Below are positions 32,056 through 44,602 of a stretch of DNA of 64,000 nucleotides, piece by piece. The notes beneath the pieces were generated by a model. It was not told where the DNA came from and searched no databases. It worked only from the letters and a program-made list of their open reading frames with translations. The stretch spans positions 124,001 through 188,000 of the forward strand of contig VXBM01001303.1 of NCBI GenBank assembly GCA_013400155.1, read 5' to 3'. A program made the position numbers and the translations under genes. Numbering within the stretch: position 1 is the first letter of the stretch; the number at the start of each line of letters is the position of its first letter. Origin of the DNA: Helopsaltes ochotensis. Taxonomy: Eukaryota; Chordata; Aves; Passeriformes; Locustellidae.

Positions 32056-35000
32056 AAAGCCTCAGCTCCTTAGTCTAGCACGCAGGGTTAATGCTGCTTT
32101 CCAGGCTGTAGATGCTCAAGCCGGACTGTGTGCCAGGGAGATAAGGAAGATACACATCTGTGGCATCTGTCTTCTCTGAAAGGTACCACTGACCTGCTTT
32201 GAATTCATAGGAAGTTCCTTGGAGGCAAGGATGTGCAATTCTAACCCAGAAGAAGGCAATGAAATGATTTTCAAAATCCAAGAGAGGTTGCCACAAATGC
32301 ACTTGAAGTGGATGCAGAGCAGGGCAGTAGCTTGACTGCACAAGAATGACCTGAGGCTGTCTTGGTTGCTCCCTGCATGAGTCTGAGGCAAGTACTCGTC
32401 CTTTTTGAGCCCCAGATTTCTTTTTGCACGTTCTTAATTTGCTCTTAAGCCATGCTGTGCTGCCAAAACATGAGTTTAAGAAATGTTGGATTTTACTGTG
32501 ATGTTTCATGACTTTCAGATTAATCTGACGGAATTTCTAGTGCAGAAGCTTTCTCCTAGCTAAGGCTTTCACTTATTAGCTGTTCCTAAGACAGATCAAA
32601 TTGCTGAAATCAGAAGACAAGAAGATATTATGTGAATGTGTAACCAATTTTTGTTGCCTGCATTGACATCTGGTGGAGGTGCCCTGTGGGTGGCCAATTT
32701 GCAGGAGGGGCAACATAGGAACCCTATCTGAGCCGCACACTGTGAAGTTTTCTAATCCTGAGCTTCATTTGAGGGCACTGTGGAGCAGTAAGAAAGAAAA
32801 CAATTTAATTCATCTTTCTGACAGATCCTGAGTGCCAGCTACAGAATAATGGGTGCAATGGTACTTTTAATTTATCATGATCTTTGCCAACTTGCCAAAG
32901 TGCACCATTCTAAATTTGTCTTTTCCTCACAGTCTGTATGGGCTGGCCCTGGATCATGGTATTTTCCCTACTCAAACAACATTTTGTTTTCTGTGGATAA
33001 GTTTTACAATTACAAAATTTGCTACTCCTTTGCAGGATCCAATAAAGCACTTCTACTTCTTCCTGTGATTTTCTTGTTTTGTTTTTTTTGCCTTATGGGT
33101 TTTTTTTCTCTTTTTGTTGTTTTGAGAGTTCGTTTTGTTTTGTTTTCCCCCAATGAACAGTATTTCCTGTTGTAAAAGTAGTTTTATTTGTTATGCATCC
33201 CAACACTTCTTGTATGTCACCTGTTCATAATAATTTTGATGTAGTGAATTATTTTTTATACAAGTGTGCTTTCCTTTGTATTTTTCAGAGCCTTCTGTTC
33301 TCTCAGTTTTCCAATAAATTATTATTTTCTCTGTATTACTTTACATGCTGTAATTGCTTTGTTATCTATAAAATAAAGGTAGGCTCCCTTGCTCCTTTCA
33401 TCACTGCCAGAACCTCAGTGAATGAACTGCAGTTCCTCTCATTACCATAGCTTTGTTCTGCTTTGTTCTAGTGATAATTGCCCTTGTCATCCTCTTGTAA
33501 CATTTGCTGTGAAAACTCGTGTTTAAAAACAGAGAGAAAGTAATAGGTGGTGTTGGAGAGAGATTAATTAGGCAGAATATTTTGCAAAATGAGTTGATAA
33601 AGAAATGTTTATATTTCACATCATTAAATAACTGAGTCAGAATTGATTATGTAAACAGCAGCATACATGGAAGAAAGACTAAGCTGCTTTACTGCGGTAG
33701 ATACAGTAAGAAGATGGCTGAGACAGTTTGCATTGTTGATTCATGGTGTACTTTTGGTCAAGTAAAGACAAATTAAAATTTTCAAGTGTCTGTCTGTCCT
33801 TAAACTTTTTTTTCCTCTCTCTCTCATGTCCTTTGACTTTTTTCCTTACAGCCTACTCTTCCTGTTTTTACATTTAAGACTTATTTTTGTAAGATGGTTA
33901 TACTGCTGTTTAAACCATGTCTTTATGAATCCCTTTTCCAAAGGTGGTGAAAACGTGTTTTGCTCACAATGACCAAATTAGTAAACAAGTTTGAAGTTAA
34001 GGTCTCTTTTGTGCTGCCGGGGAAAACAGTTTCTGGGATCTTGCAGCCACATAATTTTGGTGAAGCCAGCTAACACTTGAAATGGAGTCCCTTATTTATG
34101 AGAAGTATGTGTGAAGTGACCAATTGAAAATAAAAACAAATAAAAAAAGATTCAGCTTCATGGATATGTACACATTGTTTCCTTAGTTCTGGAACATTTA
34201 GTCAAGTTGCAGTTTTTTATATTATCCTTCAGTAAACACATACTTCACTGCTCCTCAATCAGCATTATTTGTGTCCTGGGAGCCTTCCAAAGGAAACTAA
34301 AGATTTGGCAAGGCCTGGAATCTTATACAGAAGACTGTTTATTGTAGGGGAATTTGAAAGATAAACTTGTCATCAAGGAAACTAAGGTTACCAGGTGAAA
34401 ATGAAAGATAATGTTACTGTATAACAGTAACAGGGATGGAGGTGTTCCAAATCAGTGGAACCAGTCCGGGAAAATGCTCGAGACAGAAGCCAGAGAGACA
34501 GCTCCAAGGGCAGTGGGTGTGTGTTGCTCTGATTCTGTCTCTAACAACACTGAGACACAATGGAGCTACCCTGTGTTTGAGATGTAACTCTGCACTATAA
34601 CACGTGGGTGTATCATCTCCTCAGCAATTTTTAATAAAACATAGATGAGTGCACTTTTTAGGGGACCTGGTTGCTGAAGTACATTTCTCACTTCAACACT
34701 TGTAAGGGTATAGTGGAACTGATACAGGTCATCACTGTGAGCACAGCCACAATGCAACTGTAACGGTGATCTGTTCTTGGAGGACAACACCACAGTTTTT
34801 CAAAAGACTCATAACAGGCTGTTGATAGAGCAAAGACCTGTGTGTTTGAAGATGTGAAAATTCTAGAAACCACAGATGAAGTCCCGTCTCCAGCAATGTT
34901 TTCAAGCCTATATCTATTACAACCGAGAGCAGCAGCTGCTGTCACCACAGGGTGCTTGCTCAGTTCACATGGAGAGGCGTGGAAACCCAGGACAAATTGT

Positions 35001-38000
35001 TTCATCTTGCTCCCTCCAATGGAAGGTATGCTCAGAGAGAGCAATTTAGTGATTGCATTCATCTGTTGAATACTGGTAATTACATATTCATGATGTACCA
35101 TCAAACTGCACAAAAATCAAGCTGAAAAGTCAACCCCGTTGATTTTGGAGGCTGTTTATGTGTGTGGTATGCAATGCAGGACAGGAAGGAAAGCACTCTC
35201 TGCTGTGAAACAGCTGCCAACAGTACTCCGGTGCTCTGGAGCTGTGGTGTCTGGCCTGTGACCTAATTGTCATGAATAAAATGAATGCATTGCAGTATTT
35301 TCATAATTTTAAAATTCCCTTTGTTTATATACACAAAGTCTCACAGAATTAAGTAAATGAGAATGAACATCTGCCTTTGAATTTTTAAGGAATGGGTAAA
35401 CTAATTGCAATTGACTGTTACAAAAGTGTACAATTTTTGCCAAATACACACTAAAAATACTCTGAATTAAATTAGAAATCATGATAAAGAAAAAAAGCAC
35501 AGAAAAACTTTGGAAAGATTGGGCAAAAATTGAATAAGTGAAATGGATTCTCTGTATATAGCTGTGATTTAAGGTGTGGAGCCAGTATGGCTCCAACTAA
35601 CATATATCAACTGAGGAAGGAAATGTTATCTTCAGCTGATTATAAAAGCAATTGATGTTTTTTTCTTAATAGATTATATACCCATGTATTTGTCACAGCA
35701 ATTAGAAGGGGTTCAACAGAGAAACTTCTAAGGCCTGTTAATTAGGAATGGACTGGATACAGCCCTATGCATCTGCCCATAATCTGCAAGAACCAGGCTA
35801 AAAATATTCTCTTTGTACATGGAGTTCAAGTCGAGTTAATGGTGTTTGTCTTTCTCTATATTTTTATTTGCTCAGTCTGCTTCAGTTCTTTGGCACTTGC
35901 TAAAGAGCTATTGAAAATGTTGACCCAATACTCATATCAAAGTTTATTTTCTTTTTCTTCCCCTGTGTTTAAGCATTACATCTCAATTCAGTGATGGTCT
36001 TCTTGTCAGAGAGGTAAGTGCTTTTCATGTAAGAATGATTATATCCAGTAGGAATTCCTCATGCACATAAGCATTTGATGAACCATTACCAGAATATGTT
36101 TGTGCAGGGGGGCTACAGGATGTTTATGAGATCACAGACTTTACCCACATAGACTTTAGCTTTCCATGTGTTTACCCTCTGCTCTTTTTTTTATAAGATA
36201 GTTTTTTTCTCCATCAGGATTTCTTTTCACTACTTTGCATTTTGTTTAACAAGAAAAAAAATGGGTAAGTTTGTTTATATTTAAAATGAAGAAAGTTTTA
36301 CAATGCAGATAAATGATGCAAATGAGTGATAAAGAGATGAAAAATGGTCTGGTCTCCCTGTTTTGATTAGTATTGTGTGGCACACTATGAAGTCTGTGTG
36401 ACTTAACTGTCCCCTATTAATTCTGATCTCCAAGAAGAAACTCCTGCCAGTAGGCAACTTTTTAAACATGAAATGCAGTGTCTTCTTCAATTCTGCTACA
36501 AAAAGAAATGAACATATTTTTGGTCCCCTCTAAAATCCCCATTTTTATTTGAGAGGGACTGAATCTAATTATCACAGTGTCTCTCTTGAACCACTTAAGG
36601 TTATCAGTATAAGAGTATAGCAAGCAGTCCCTTGACCTGTAGGTAATAATTTCCAGCTATGCTGTTGTAATAGATTTGACACTCTTCTCCTGGAAAAAAA
36701 AAAGGTGAGTATAAGTTTTATCAAATTGTTCAGCTTGTTAATGCAACAATTATTGGGAAAGAATTAAAATCACAGTTTGAACCAGGAATATTTCTGTCAT
36801 CATCAGGTAAGTAGCCTGTCACCACTAAGTAAAAGCATAATCAAATAAGTTATTCCTTCTTTAAGAGGTGAAAGTACTCAAGAAAAATTCCGCAAAGTCT
36901 AGCCTTTAATGATTTGGCTATAACTAAAATGTTAGAAAATGAAGAATTAGAAAAAGCCCTACATTAAGCATACAAGTCGTTGGAAAACAAGAACATTCTG
37001 ATTCCTTTAAAACTTGTATATCTTTCATGGTTTTATCACTTTTTTTTGGTCTTGTTGGTGATTGGAAACACTTCTAAGGTGATTTTGGATTAGTGATTTT
37101 TTTATGTTTTATAATCTCTTTATTCATTATTTGCAATATCCTTTTAAAACCAATTTCTATTTTTCATTTGTGATGTTGTCTTAGCTATGGCATGTTTGTT
37201 CCTTCAAGTCATCAAGGACATTTGAATATGTGATCTGGTATAAATATATAGCCGTATGGTCTCTTTCTATACATAGTTTCAATTTATTGTTATTAATTTC
37301 CCAGTAAGTCTTCTTCTATGGCAACTACTTGTATAATTATGCTATCTTGTAGCTTTTATTTTGAGTATAGCTGCACTCAGGACACCAAAATTTAATTTAT
37401 TATTTTTTAATAGTTTGAAAATATTTTCTCTCTATGACTATTTTTCACAGCCTAGAGAAATAGTGCAATTCTATCTTCAGCTTTATAAATGAGCATTTTA
37501 AGTTGGTATACCTTAAATGTTAATTTGCCCCCCCCTCCCCCTCCAAGAACTTAGTATTTTAAAGAAGCAATTCAGTTTTTAAACTGAAATACATTCCTTC
37601 GTGCCTATCCCCGTGTTTCTGTGCAGGATTTCTCAATATTTTTGCTTTATTATCTGAAGATATAGCTAATGTATTCTCTTGTATCTCTTTCACCAATTAT
37701 ACAAGTAATGTTGTAAAGCAAGAGTTTTAGTTTTTGATTTGTGCAAATAACTGTACATAAGTTAGAAGTTCCCTGATGGTTACTCGCTATTCTTAATATG
37801 TTCCAAAGGACGAGATTCATTGTAGCTGTATTTTTAACGTCTAGAACTACTAAAGAACAATAGTTTTACTGTTACATAAAGCCATGAATGGCTAATGCTC
37901 AGAAAGTGAAAACTAGATTAGTAGTAGTAGCTGTTTATCAACTGAGAGAGAAAAGAAAGAGTAACATCTTCAGACGAGCAGGTGGTAATTTTATATCTAA

Positions 38001-41000
38001 GTATACTGACTGATAAAATGAGGGCATAACCAAAGGTAGAACAGAAGAATTACTGTAATATTTAGGTGGTTGCTAGTGAGTATGCACTGTCTTTTCTTTA
38101 ACATCATCCAAAAAATATTTCTGAAGTCATTGGGAAAAGTATACCAAAGATTACAAGTTATTTGCTAAAGCCAGCATGAATAGCCAAGAAATTATCCATG
38201 ATGAAGTTATTGTGAGAGATATTTTCTGAACTAGGGCAATGGAAAGAGCTATTCATAACAATTCCTTCACTTTTAATTCAATGTTTGTAAGAAAAAATAA
38301 GAATCTCTACTAGTAGTAAAGTGTAGTATTTAATTCATTTAAAGTCATTAAAATTCTGGCTGCAGAATTGAGTAATATAACTGAAATATGTAATAACAAT
38401 TACTAATATTTTTAAATATCTAGAAACTTCACTGTCTGGAATTACTAAAGCAGTGGATTTATTCTGTTATATCTACCTCAACAATTAATTCTCCTCTGAA
38501 ATTATTTGTCTCCTGAAGTCCTTTTGGCTTGTTGATCTTCAAGGAGTAAAATCTTTTCTTCAATGGCTTCTCATGGTTGTGGTTTGAGTATTAATATTAT
38601 GTTCTCCTAAGGAAAGGCTACGTTCTTCAGCTGTTCCTCAGCTAGGTAATGTTGCTATACTCCAAGGTCCTGTTGCTTCACAGTGGTAGTAAACGTGACA
38701 TAAAATCACTGACAAAGGACTTGGCTGAGAGGCTTGGATGCTTTTGAGGAGAGTAATGATTCTGTAACTTCCATAATTTAGGCCTGGGATGATTTGAGTA
38801 CTTTCGCCCTGACTCTTGGAATCATTTTATTTTTACAGAGTGCAATATAGTAGGCCATTTTTTTTAAGGAGAAGGTTTTTCATATAGCATGAAGTGGTGA
38901 TATTAGTCATATATCATATATTGATGTCACTAGATACACTGGAGTGAAATAGAGCTTGGATTTCTGTATGTGACCTGAAAAATTTATTGTCAGAAGTAAT
39001 GGGATTTGCTGAGAAATTTCAGAGAGATGGAGGAGAGTTTTCCCTGCTTGGTTTCCATTGGAAATTCACAGTTATCAATGTTTTCCCATGGATTTCAGCA
39101 AACCAATGCAATGATGCAATAATATTAATTTGAACAATGTCTATTGAGCTTGATTGATGTTTAAGTTGTTAGTTTCATCTGCAACATCCTTCCATTGATT
39201 TTTATCCTCTTTTTCACCTCACTCTTGGGGTGTTTTCAGTGTCTTTGCAGTATTTCCCCTCTTCCTGTATGTACACAGCTCCCACCTGGTTAGATAAACT
39301 GACAACAAGGTGTAGCTAAATATTTGCCAGGGAAAGCTGTTTTGTTGCTCTGATCTTCCCACCACCTGTGCTCTTTGTTCATGTATGTTTTATCTTAGGT
39401 TAGCCTTGCTTTTCACATCTGTGATTTTACAGCTCTCAATTTACTTACATTTGTTGGTACACACAAGGCCTTTGGCCTGACTTGAGTAATAGTAGTTATG
39501 AGTATTTTGAGTGAATATAGAAAAATAAAATGTTTCCAATCAAGGAAAAATATCTTTCAGAAAAATACGTGTAAGAAAAACACTCTGGAATATATGCAGT
39601 AAGTTTCTTGAAGAATACAGTAATTTAGACTAAAACAACAACAGAATTGTCTCCTGTTGGATTATTATTTTTTTTTAATATAACTATTTGTGTTAGCAAA
39701 TTAAGTAAGGGGGTGATGGGGACCAGGCATACAGACAGATGGATTTGTACAGGAATGATGCTGAAAGGGAGAATATACAAATGTCACAATAAGGGAGAAT
39801 TAATTACCTGTAAAAGGTAGGGGTACCTATGAAAGGTAAGGTTACTTATAAAAGGTATTGTTACCTACCAAGTGTGATGGGAACAGCTCTCCTTTTTGTT
39901 CAGCAGACTACCCTAGGTCTGGACATAAAAGACAAAAGTCTAATTAAATCATTTGTGAAAGGAAGCTTAAATTTATATCTTTCTTCTCAAGAACATTGCA
40001 GAGAATTGCAAGCACAGTGATCAGTTTCCAAGGACCCCTGCCTGAGTATAAACAACCATATATCAGAGGCAAATCGTGAGGAGGGTGGGACTTCAAAGGC
40101 ACTCTCTACCTGATTCCAATCAGGGGAAGAAGTCCCTGTGTCCCAGTTTATTGGGAAATAAGAAAGAAATATGTTCATTCTTCCTCATGATTTCCAGGCT
40201 TCAGTTTTGAATTTATTTTGCTGAGGTAAAATGGGAGAAGCAAAAATGAGGAAAAGATTACACTCTTTGAGGTGATGATTCAAAGCAGGTGCCCTGTAAT
40301 ATAAACAGGAATGAATGGAAAGTTTGTAGGAAAGCTTTACTACAAAAACTTGCCATTTATAGCCATTCAGCCTCAGGACTAGCTCTTCCTATTTTTTTCC
40401 AGGAGTTGAGATAATGTGACTCTATGAAATGCTTCAAGGGAATCAGATTCAGTTTCAATAAATGCATTTAAAACACTTTTATACATATATCACTTTTATA
40501 TCCTCTAATAGAAACATGTAGGAAAATCAGGACAGCTGTACTCTGCTCAGGTTTATTCTAGACTTCAGTGGGTCATCCAGAGTGCAGGGAAAAAGTGTTT
40601 AAAAAAACTTGCATTCAGAAAGATTAACATCCTCTGAAAATCATTGCAGTTATTTACAAATGAGATCATTGTTATGTTCAATGATGCTTCTTTTTCTCTC
40701 TCATTTTTTCTTAGATCTGAAACACTCTGCTCTTTTACTTTTATTTGTATGCTGACTTCTGAACTTTAAAGTATTTTCTTGAAAAAAAACTGCTTGAGGA
40801 GAAAGAAATCAGATAACTAGCAGACAATTTGAAACACAGTGATGGGAGGGATGGTAAGTCATTGTTTTGTAATTCCTTTATAAATGGCAATGTGGTTTGC
40901 TGTGCAAGAACAGAAATACAGAAGAATATCTGGACTTGCAAGCGTGCTTGAGATTACAAAAAGGAGATAGTTTTTGCCACTAATTTACTACATTTGGTGG

Positions 41001-44000
41001 AAGAAAAGAAGCTTGGGGTTAGAGCTTTAAAAATTGGGCAAACATCTGATAAGTGATATTCCTTATTTCCATTATCCCCTTTCTTCATTCCTGAATGCTG
41101 CTTTGTATTTTAAGCATAATGTAAAACTCTTGCTAATGAAAAATCTCTTGAAGAATAGCCTTTTCATTACATATATTGAAATAGAGTTTTTGGCTAATGT
41201 GGTCATCCCAATTTCTTTTTCATATCTTTTCCTAAGTCAAAAGAAAAATGCTGTTTCCTACAGCAAGTGTTCTGCTTCCAATTTTCATGCAAGCACTTGA
41301 TTTCAAGCCATCATCAATAAAAAGAAAAATAGATCTGAACATGCCTGTATTATTTCTGGGTAAAGTTCTGCTTCAGTTTGACATGAAGGCTACAAATACT
41401 GGATGAAAGACAAACCACCAAAGTTTCATTGACATATAGGGGACAAAATTATGCCTTAACATCATTGTAATTGTGTATTTTACTTGTGCATAAGTTGCAA
41501 GAATTTCATGGGTTTCCACAAAAACACTAGAAGAGGTAGATTCAAGTGGTTTTGGCTTAGAACTAGGTGCTTTGTTTTGTTTTGCATTTTTTCTTTTAGA
41601 AGGAATACAAATGCTGATATCACCTTTGACTTGTTCTACTCTTAACTGGTAGCTGTTTGATCCATACACTTTTGAATACATGAATTTATTTGATAGTTTC
41701 ATTTGCACCTGAACTTTTGAGGTGCATATAGTATCAAACTTGTCACTGGTTAAAAATCAGAATTTGTTTGAGGTATTTTCAGTGTTCCTTTTTCTGGTGG
41801 TGAATGGCAACATATTGGAAATAATTGATGTTAAAGGAAAAAGCTGCTCTAAGTCAATGGTTTTTATACATAAAGAAGAATTTCTGTTATAAATAACAAT
41901 ATAATTTTATGCTGCATACCTATTTCCAGCAGTTTTAGAGGATTTTTGAATTTTATTTACCTAAAAACTTATGATCTATTTGAATGACTTTCCAGACTAA
42001 CAGAAGTGGTTGTCAATGTTAGAGAAAGGGCTCCAGATTTTGAAGATATGGTGTATTTCAGTTTGGAAGGCTAAAGTCATTAACTATAAGTCTTTTTCAA
42101 ACGATCCCATTTGAAGGACTGCCAAAATGTAAAGAAGCATATGTTCATATAAGTGAGGAAGATAAAAGTGCATTATGTACATGCTCTGCAGGATTTAAAA
42201 TAAGATATGAAGGAAGATATTAGATATTAGAGCATGGAACTTAATGTGAAATATGCCCTAAGGTAGGTACTGAGATTAACAGAAATACTTGATTCTTTTC
42301 ACCTGCACAAATCCTTCTATAGGCATCAACATTGGTTGTCATTGCTGGTTTTTGTCATACTTAATAATGGGAAAATGGTGTGAAAAGGCTACCCCTTCCT
42401 CTCTAGCCTTTTGGTGGAGGGCATGAAAGCAACTACATTCTGCTTTTTGGAACCATTTTGCTTTTACGGAAGATGCCAAAGTGGGGAATCCAGCTAGACG
42501 TGAATTTGTGGGTGGGAAGTGATTGTGATAGTATTTAAATATTAAGGCTCATTCATTAAAAGGAATCACCAAATATTTTGATGGCTTTGAATCTAAAAAC
42601 AAATGTTTTGTGGAGACACTATGGTACTCAGATGTCAGAATAAACTTTACTCAGTGCTTTTTATATTCTCTTCCATTCTGGTTTAATTTTCCTGCTCACT
42701 GCTCCAAAAGTGCATTCTCACAAACAACCATCCCAACCACCTTTCTTCTTAAGTTTTTTTTTTTTTTACTTCCGTTATGACCACATCCCAGACTGTTATG
42801 CAATACACTGATTCCAGCTGGGCAGCTTACTAAAAACTCAAAATCGAACTGCAGTCATGTGGAGGTCTGTCAGCAAATTCATCCATGGGTCCATTTTAGA
42901 GCTACAGTGTATTGATTGGAAACACATACTATTAACATTTTTATCTCCCAAGTATTTCTGGAGAAGCAGGATAAACTGGTTATCCTTCAGGCCAAAAATC
43001 AGCTTTAGCATATCCATTATTACCCTAAGCACGGATAAAAATTAAAGTGTCTGTTGATAACTTACACCTGATTGGAAGCATTGAGCTTCATCTGTCTGCC
43101 AATTCACTTAGGGTTTGTAGAGGAAAGAGGGAATTCTTTTGCACTATGTGAAGGGCTGTTAGGGAAAGCAGGCAATGAATGCATTGAAAATCAAACTCAG
43201 AATACCATGTTCTCATGCAGTTCTTAAAATAGGAGTAAGAGACAAAGAAGGAATCAGTGAATAGAATCATCACATATTCTTGTTCTTGGAATATTTTCCT
43301 TCTCCTAATATTATGTATTTAGGTCCTCCAGTTGCTTGCATCTTTATCATATGAAACCTTAAAGTAATATTCCTTAAAATTGCTTTGTTCAGAGATCATG
43401 CTGGAAGACTACATGACAAAATAAGATGATAACTTTAATGATAGGTGGCTTAGATTCTTATGTACAGACCTAAAATAATATATTAATAGCAAATCAAACT
43501 GAATTTAACTCTTTTGGTGTTTTGTTCGTTTTGGTTCAGTTACTTGGTTTTGGTTGGTTTTATTTTTGTGGATTTTTTCATTTTATTTTTTCCCCTATGT
43601 TTTTAAGCCCTAGCCTACTTATGGGCAATAATTTTATGGAGTTTTTGGCACATGCAAATAAATGATGTACATGGTACAGTGCCTCAGACAACCCACACCT
43701 CTGTCGCTGTTGAGATTCAGAATATTTATGCAAAATGCTGGAACGCTGTATCCATTAATATAAGAAAAGTTGCATCAGTGATCAGTTTGATGAAACGATT
43801 AATAATTTGCTACACAACTGGTCCATGCAAACTAAACCCAGTAACATTTCATTTCTAATGCAAATTAAGGAGAATAAAATTCAGCTGTCAATTTTTATAC
43901 CTGTTAAGCATATCACAAATAGTGCACTTCAAAAATATCTGTTCATAATAAATAAATGTAGGAGGAGATAACTGATGTACATATTTTCCCTTTGTTTTTC

Positions 44001-44225
44001 TGACCAATGAATAAGACCTTGTTCTTAACCCATTATTCCAGCATTGGACATTCGCATTATTTAGACATATTTGTTGTCTTGATGCCACATACTGATTTCA
44101 TCTAAATAGAAGAGTAGCCTTCAAACAAATAGGTAATTTCAGTTAAGCTTTTCCTGATTTATATATCTCCCTTTCTTAACATAATAATGACAAGTGACAT
44201 GGATATAATTTTAAAAATCCATCCC
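32056..44225. other. 12-kb AT-rich, repeat-poor sequence, no gene recognised
   Basis: No element family or coding domain recognised. Two stretches are less AT-rich and carry longer frames on the minus strand (32075-32509, 144 aa; 34688-35113, 141 aa), both unrecognised. A T-rich region lies at 33065-33150 and a 19-bp tandem at 39805-39868. Confidence 0.65.
39805..39868 (+). repeat. 19-bp tandem repeat, about 3.4 units
   Basis: Units starting TACCTGTAAAAGGTA (39805), TACCTATGAAAGGTA (39824), TACTTATAAAAGGTA (39843) and a partial unit at 39862. Imperfect copies with constant 19-bp spacing. Confidence 0.88.
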
Positions 44226-44602
44226 TATACATGTTGCTCAGTGCTCTGTCCAACTTAAGCATGAATGTTTTCAGGAATGAAACCTGAATATACTTCCCTG
44301 GGCAACCTGTGCCAGTGTTTCACCACCCCCAGTATTCATTTTTTTCCCTTTATTTCCAGACTAAATCTACCCTATTTTGGTTTAAAACAATTACCCCTTG
44401 TTCTATTACTATAGGCCCTGCTAAAAGTTTGTCCCCATTTTTCTTATAAATCCTCTTCAGGTACTGGACTATGCTATAAATTCTCCCTGAAGCTGCCTTC
44501 AGTCTGAACAGCCCCAACTCTCTCAGTCTTTCCTCATAGATGTGGTGTTCCATCCCTCTAATCATTTTCAATGCACTTCAGCTAAGTGTCTTCAATCATT
44601 TG
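44226..44602 (-). mobile_element. CR1 LINE 3'-end fragment
   Basis: The minus-strand translation includes MIRGMEHHIYEERLRELGLF followed by a decayed AASGRIYS, IVQYLKRIYKK and a NQNRVDL block. This is the C-terminal part of CR1 ORF2 (MIRGLEHLPYEERLRELGLF, then FQYLKGAYRKAG, then KEGRFRLD). The plus strand shows CCCTGGGCAACCTGTGCCAG and CCAACTCTCTCAGTCTTTCC. Both ends are truncated: the extreme 3' tail is missing at the left and everything upstream at the right. Probably an older copy than the one at 29.5 kb. Confidence 0.9.

Noticed and set aside
32849..33175. Hydrophobic 108-aa frame resembling a membrane protein
   Set aside because: The Phe/Leu/Val-rich part is produced by T-rich low-complexity DNA at 33065-33150.
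39805..39868. CRISPR-like array
   Set aside because: Units are contiguous without spacers, imperfect, and in a vertebrate genome. It is a minisatellite.
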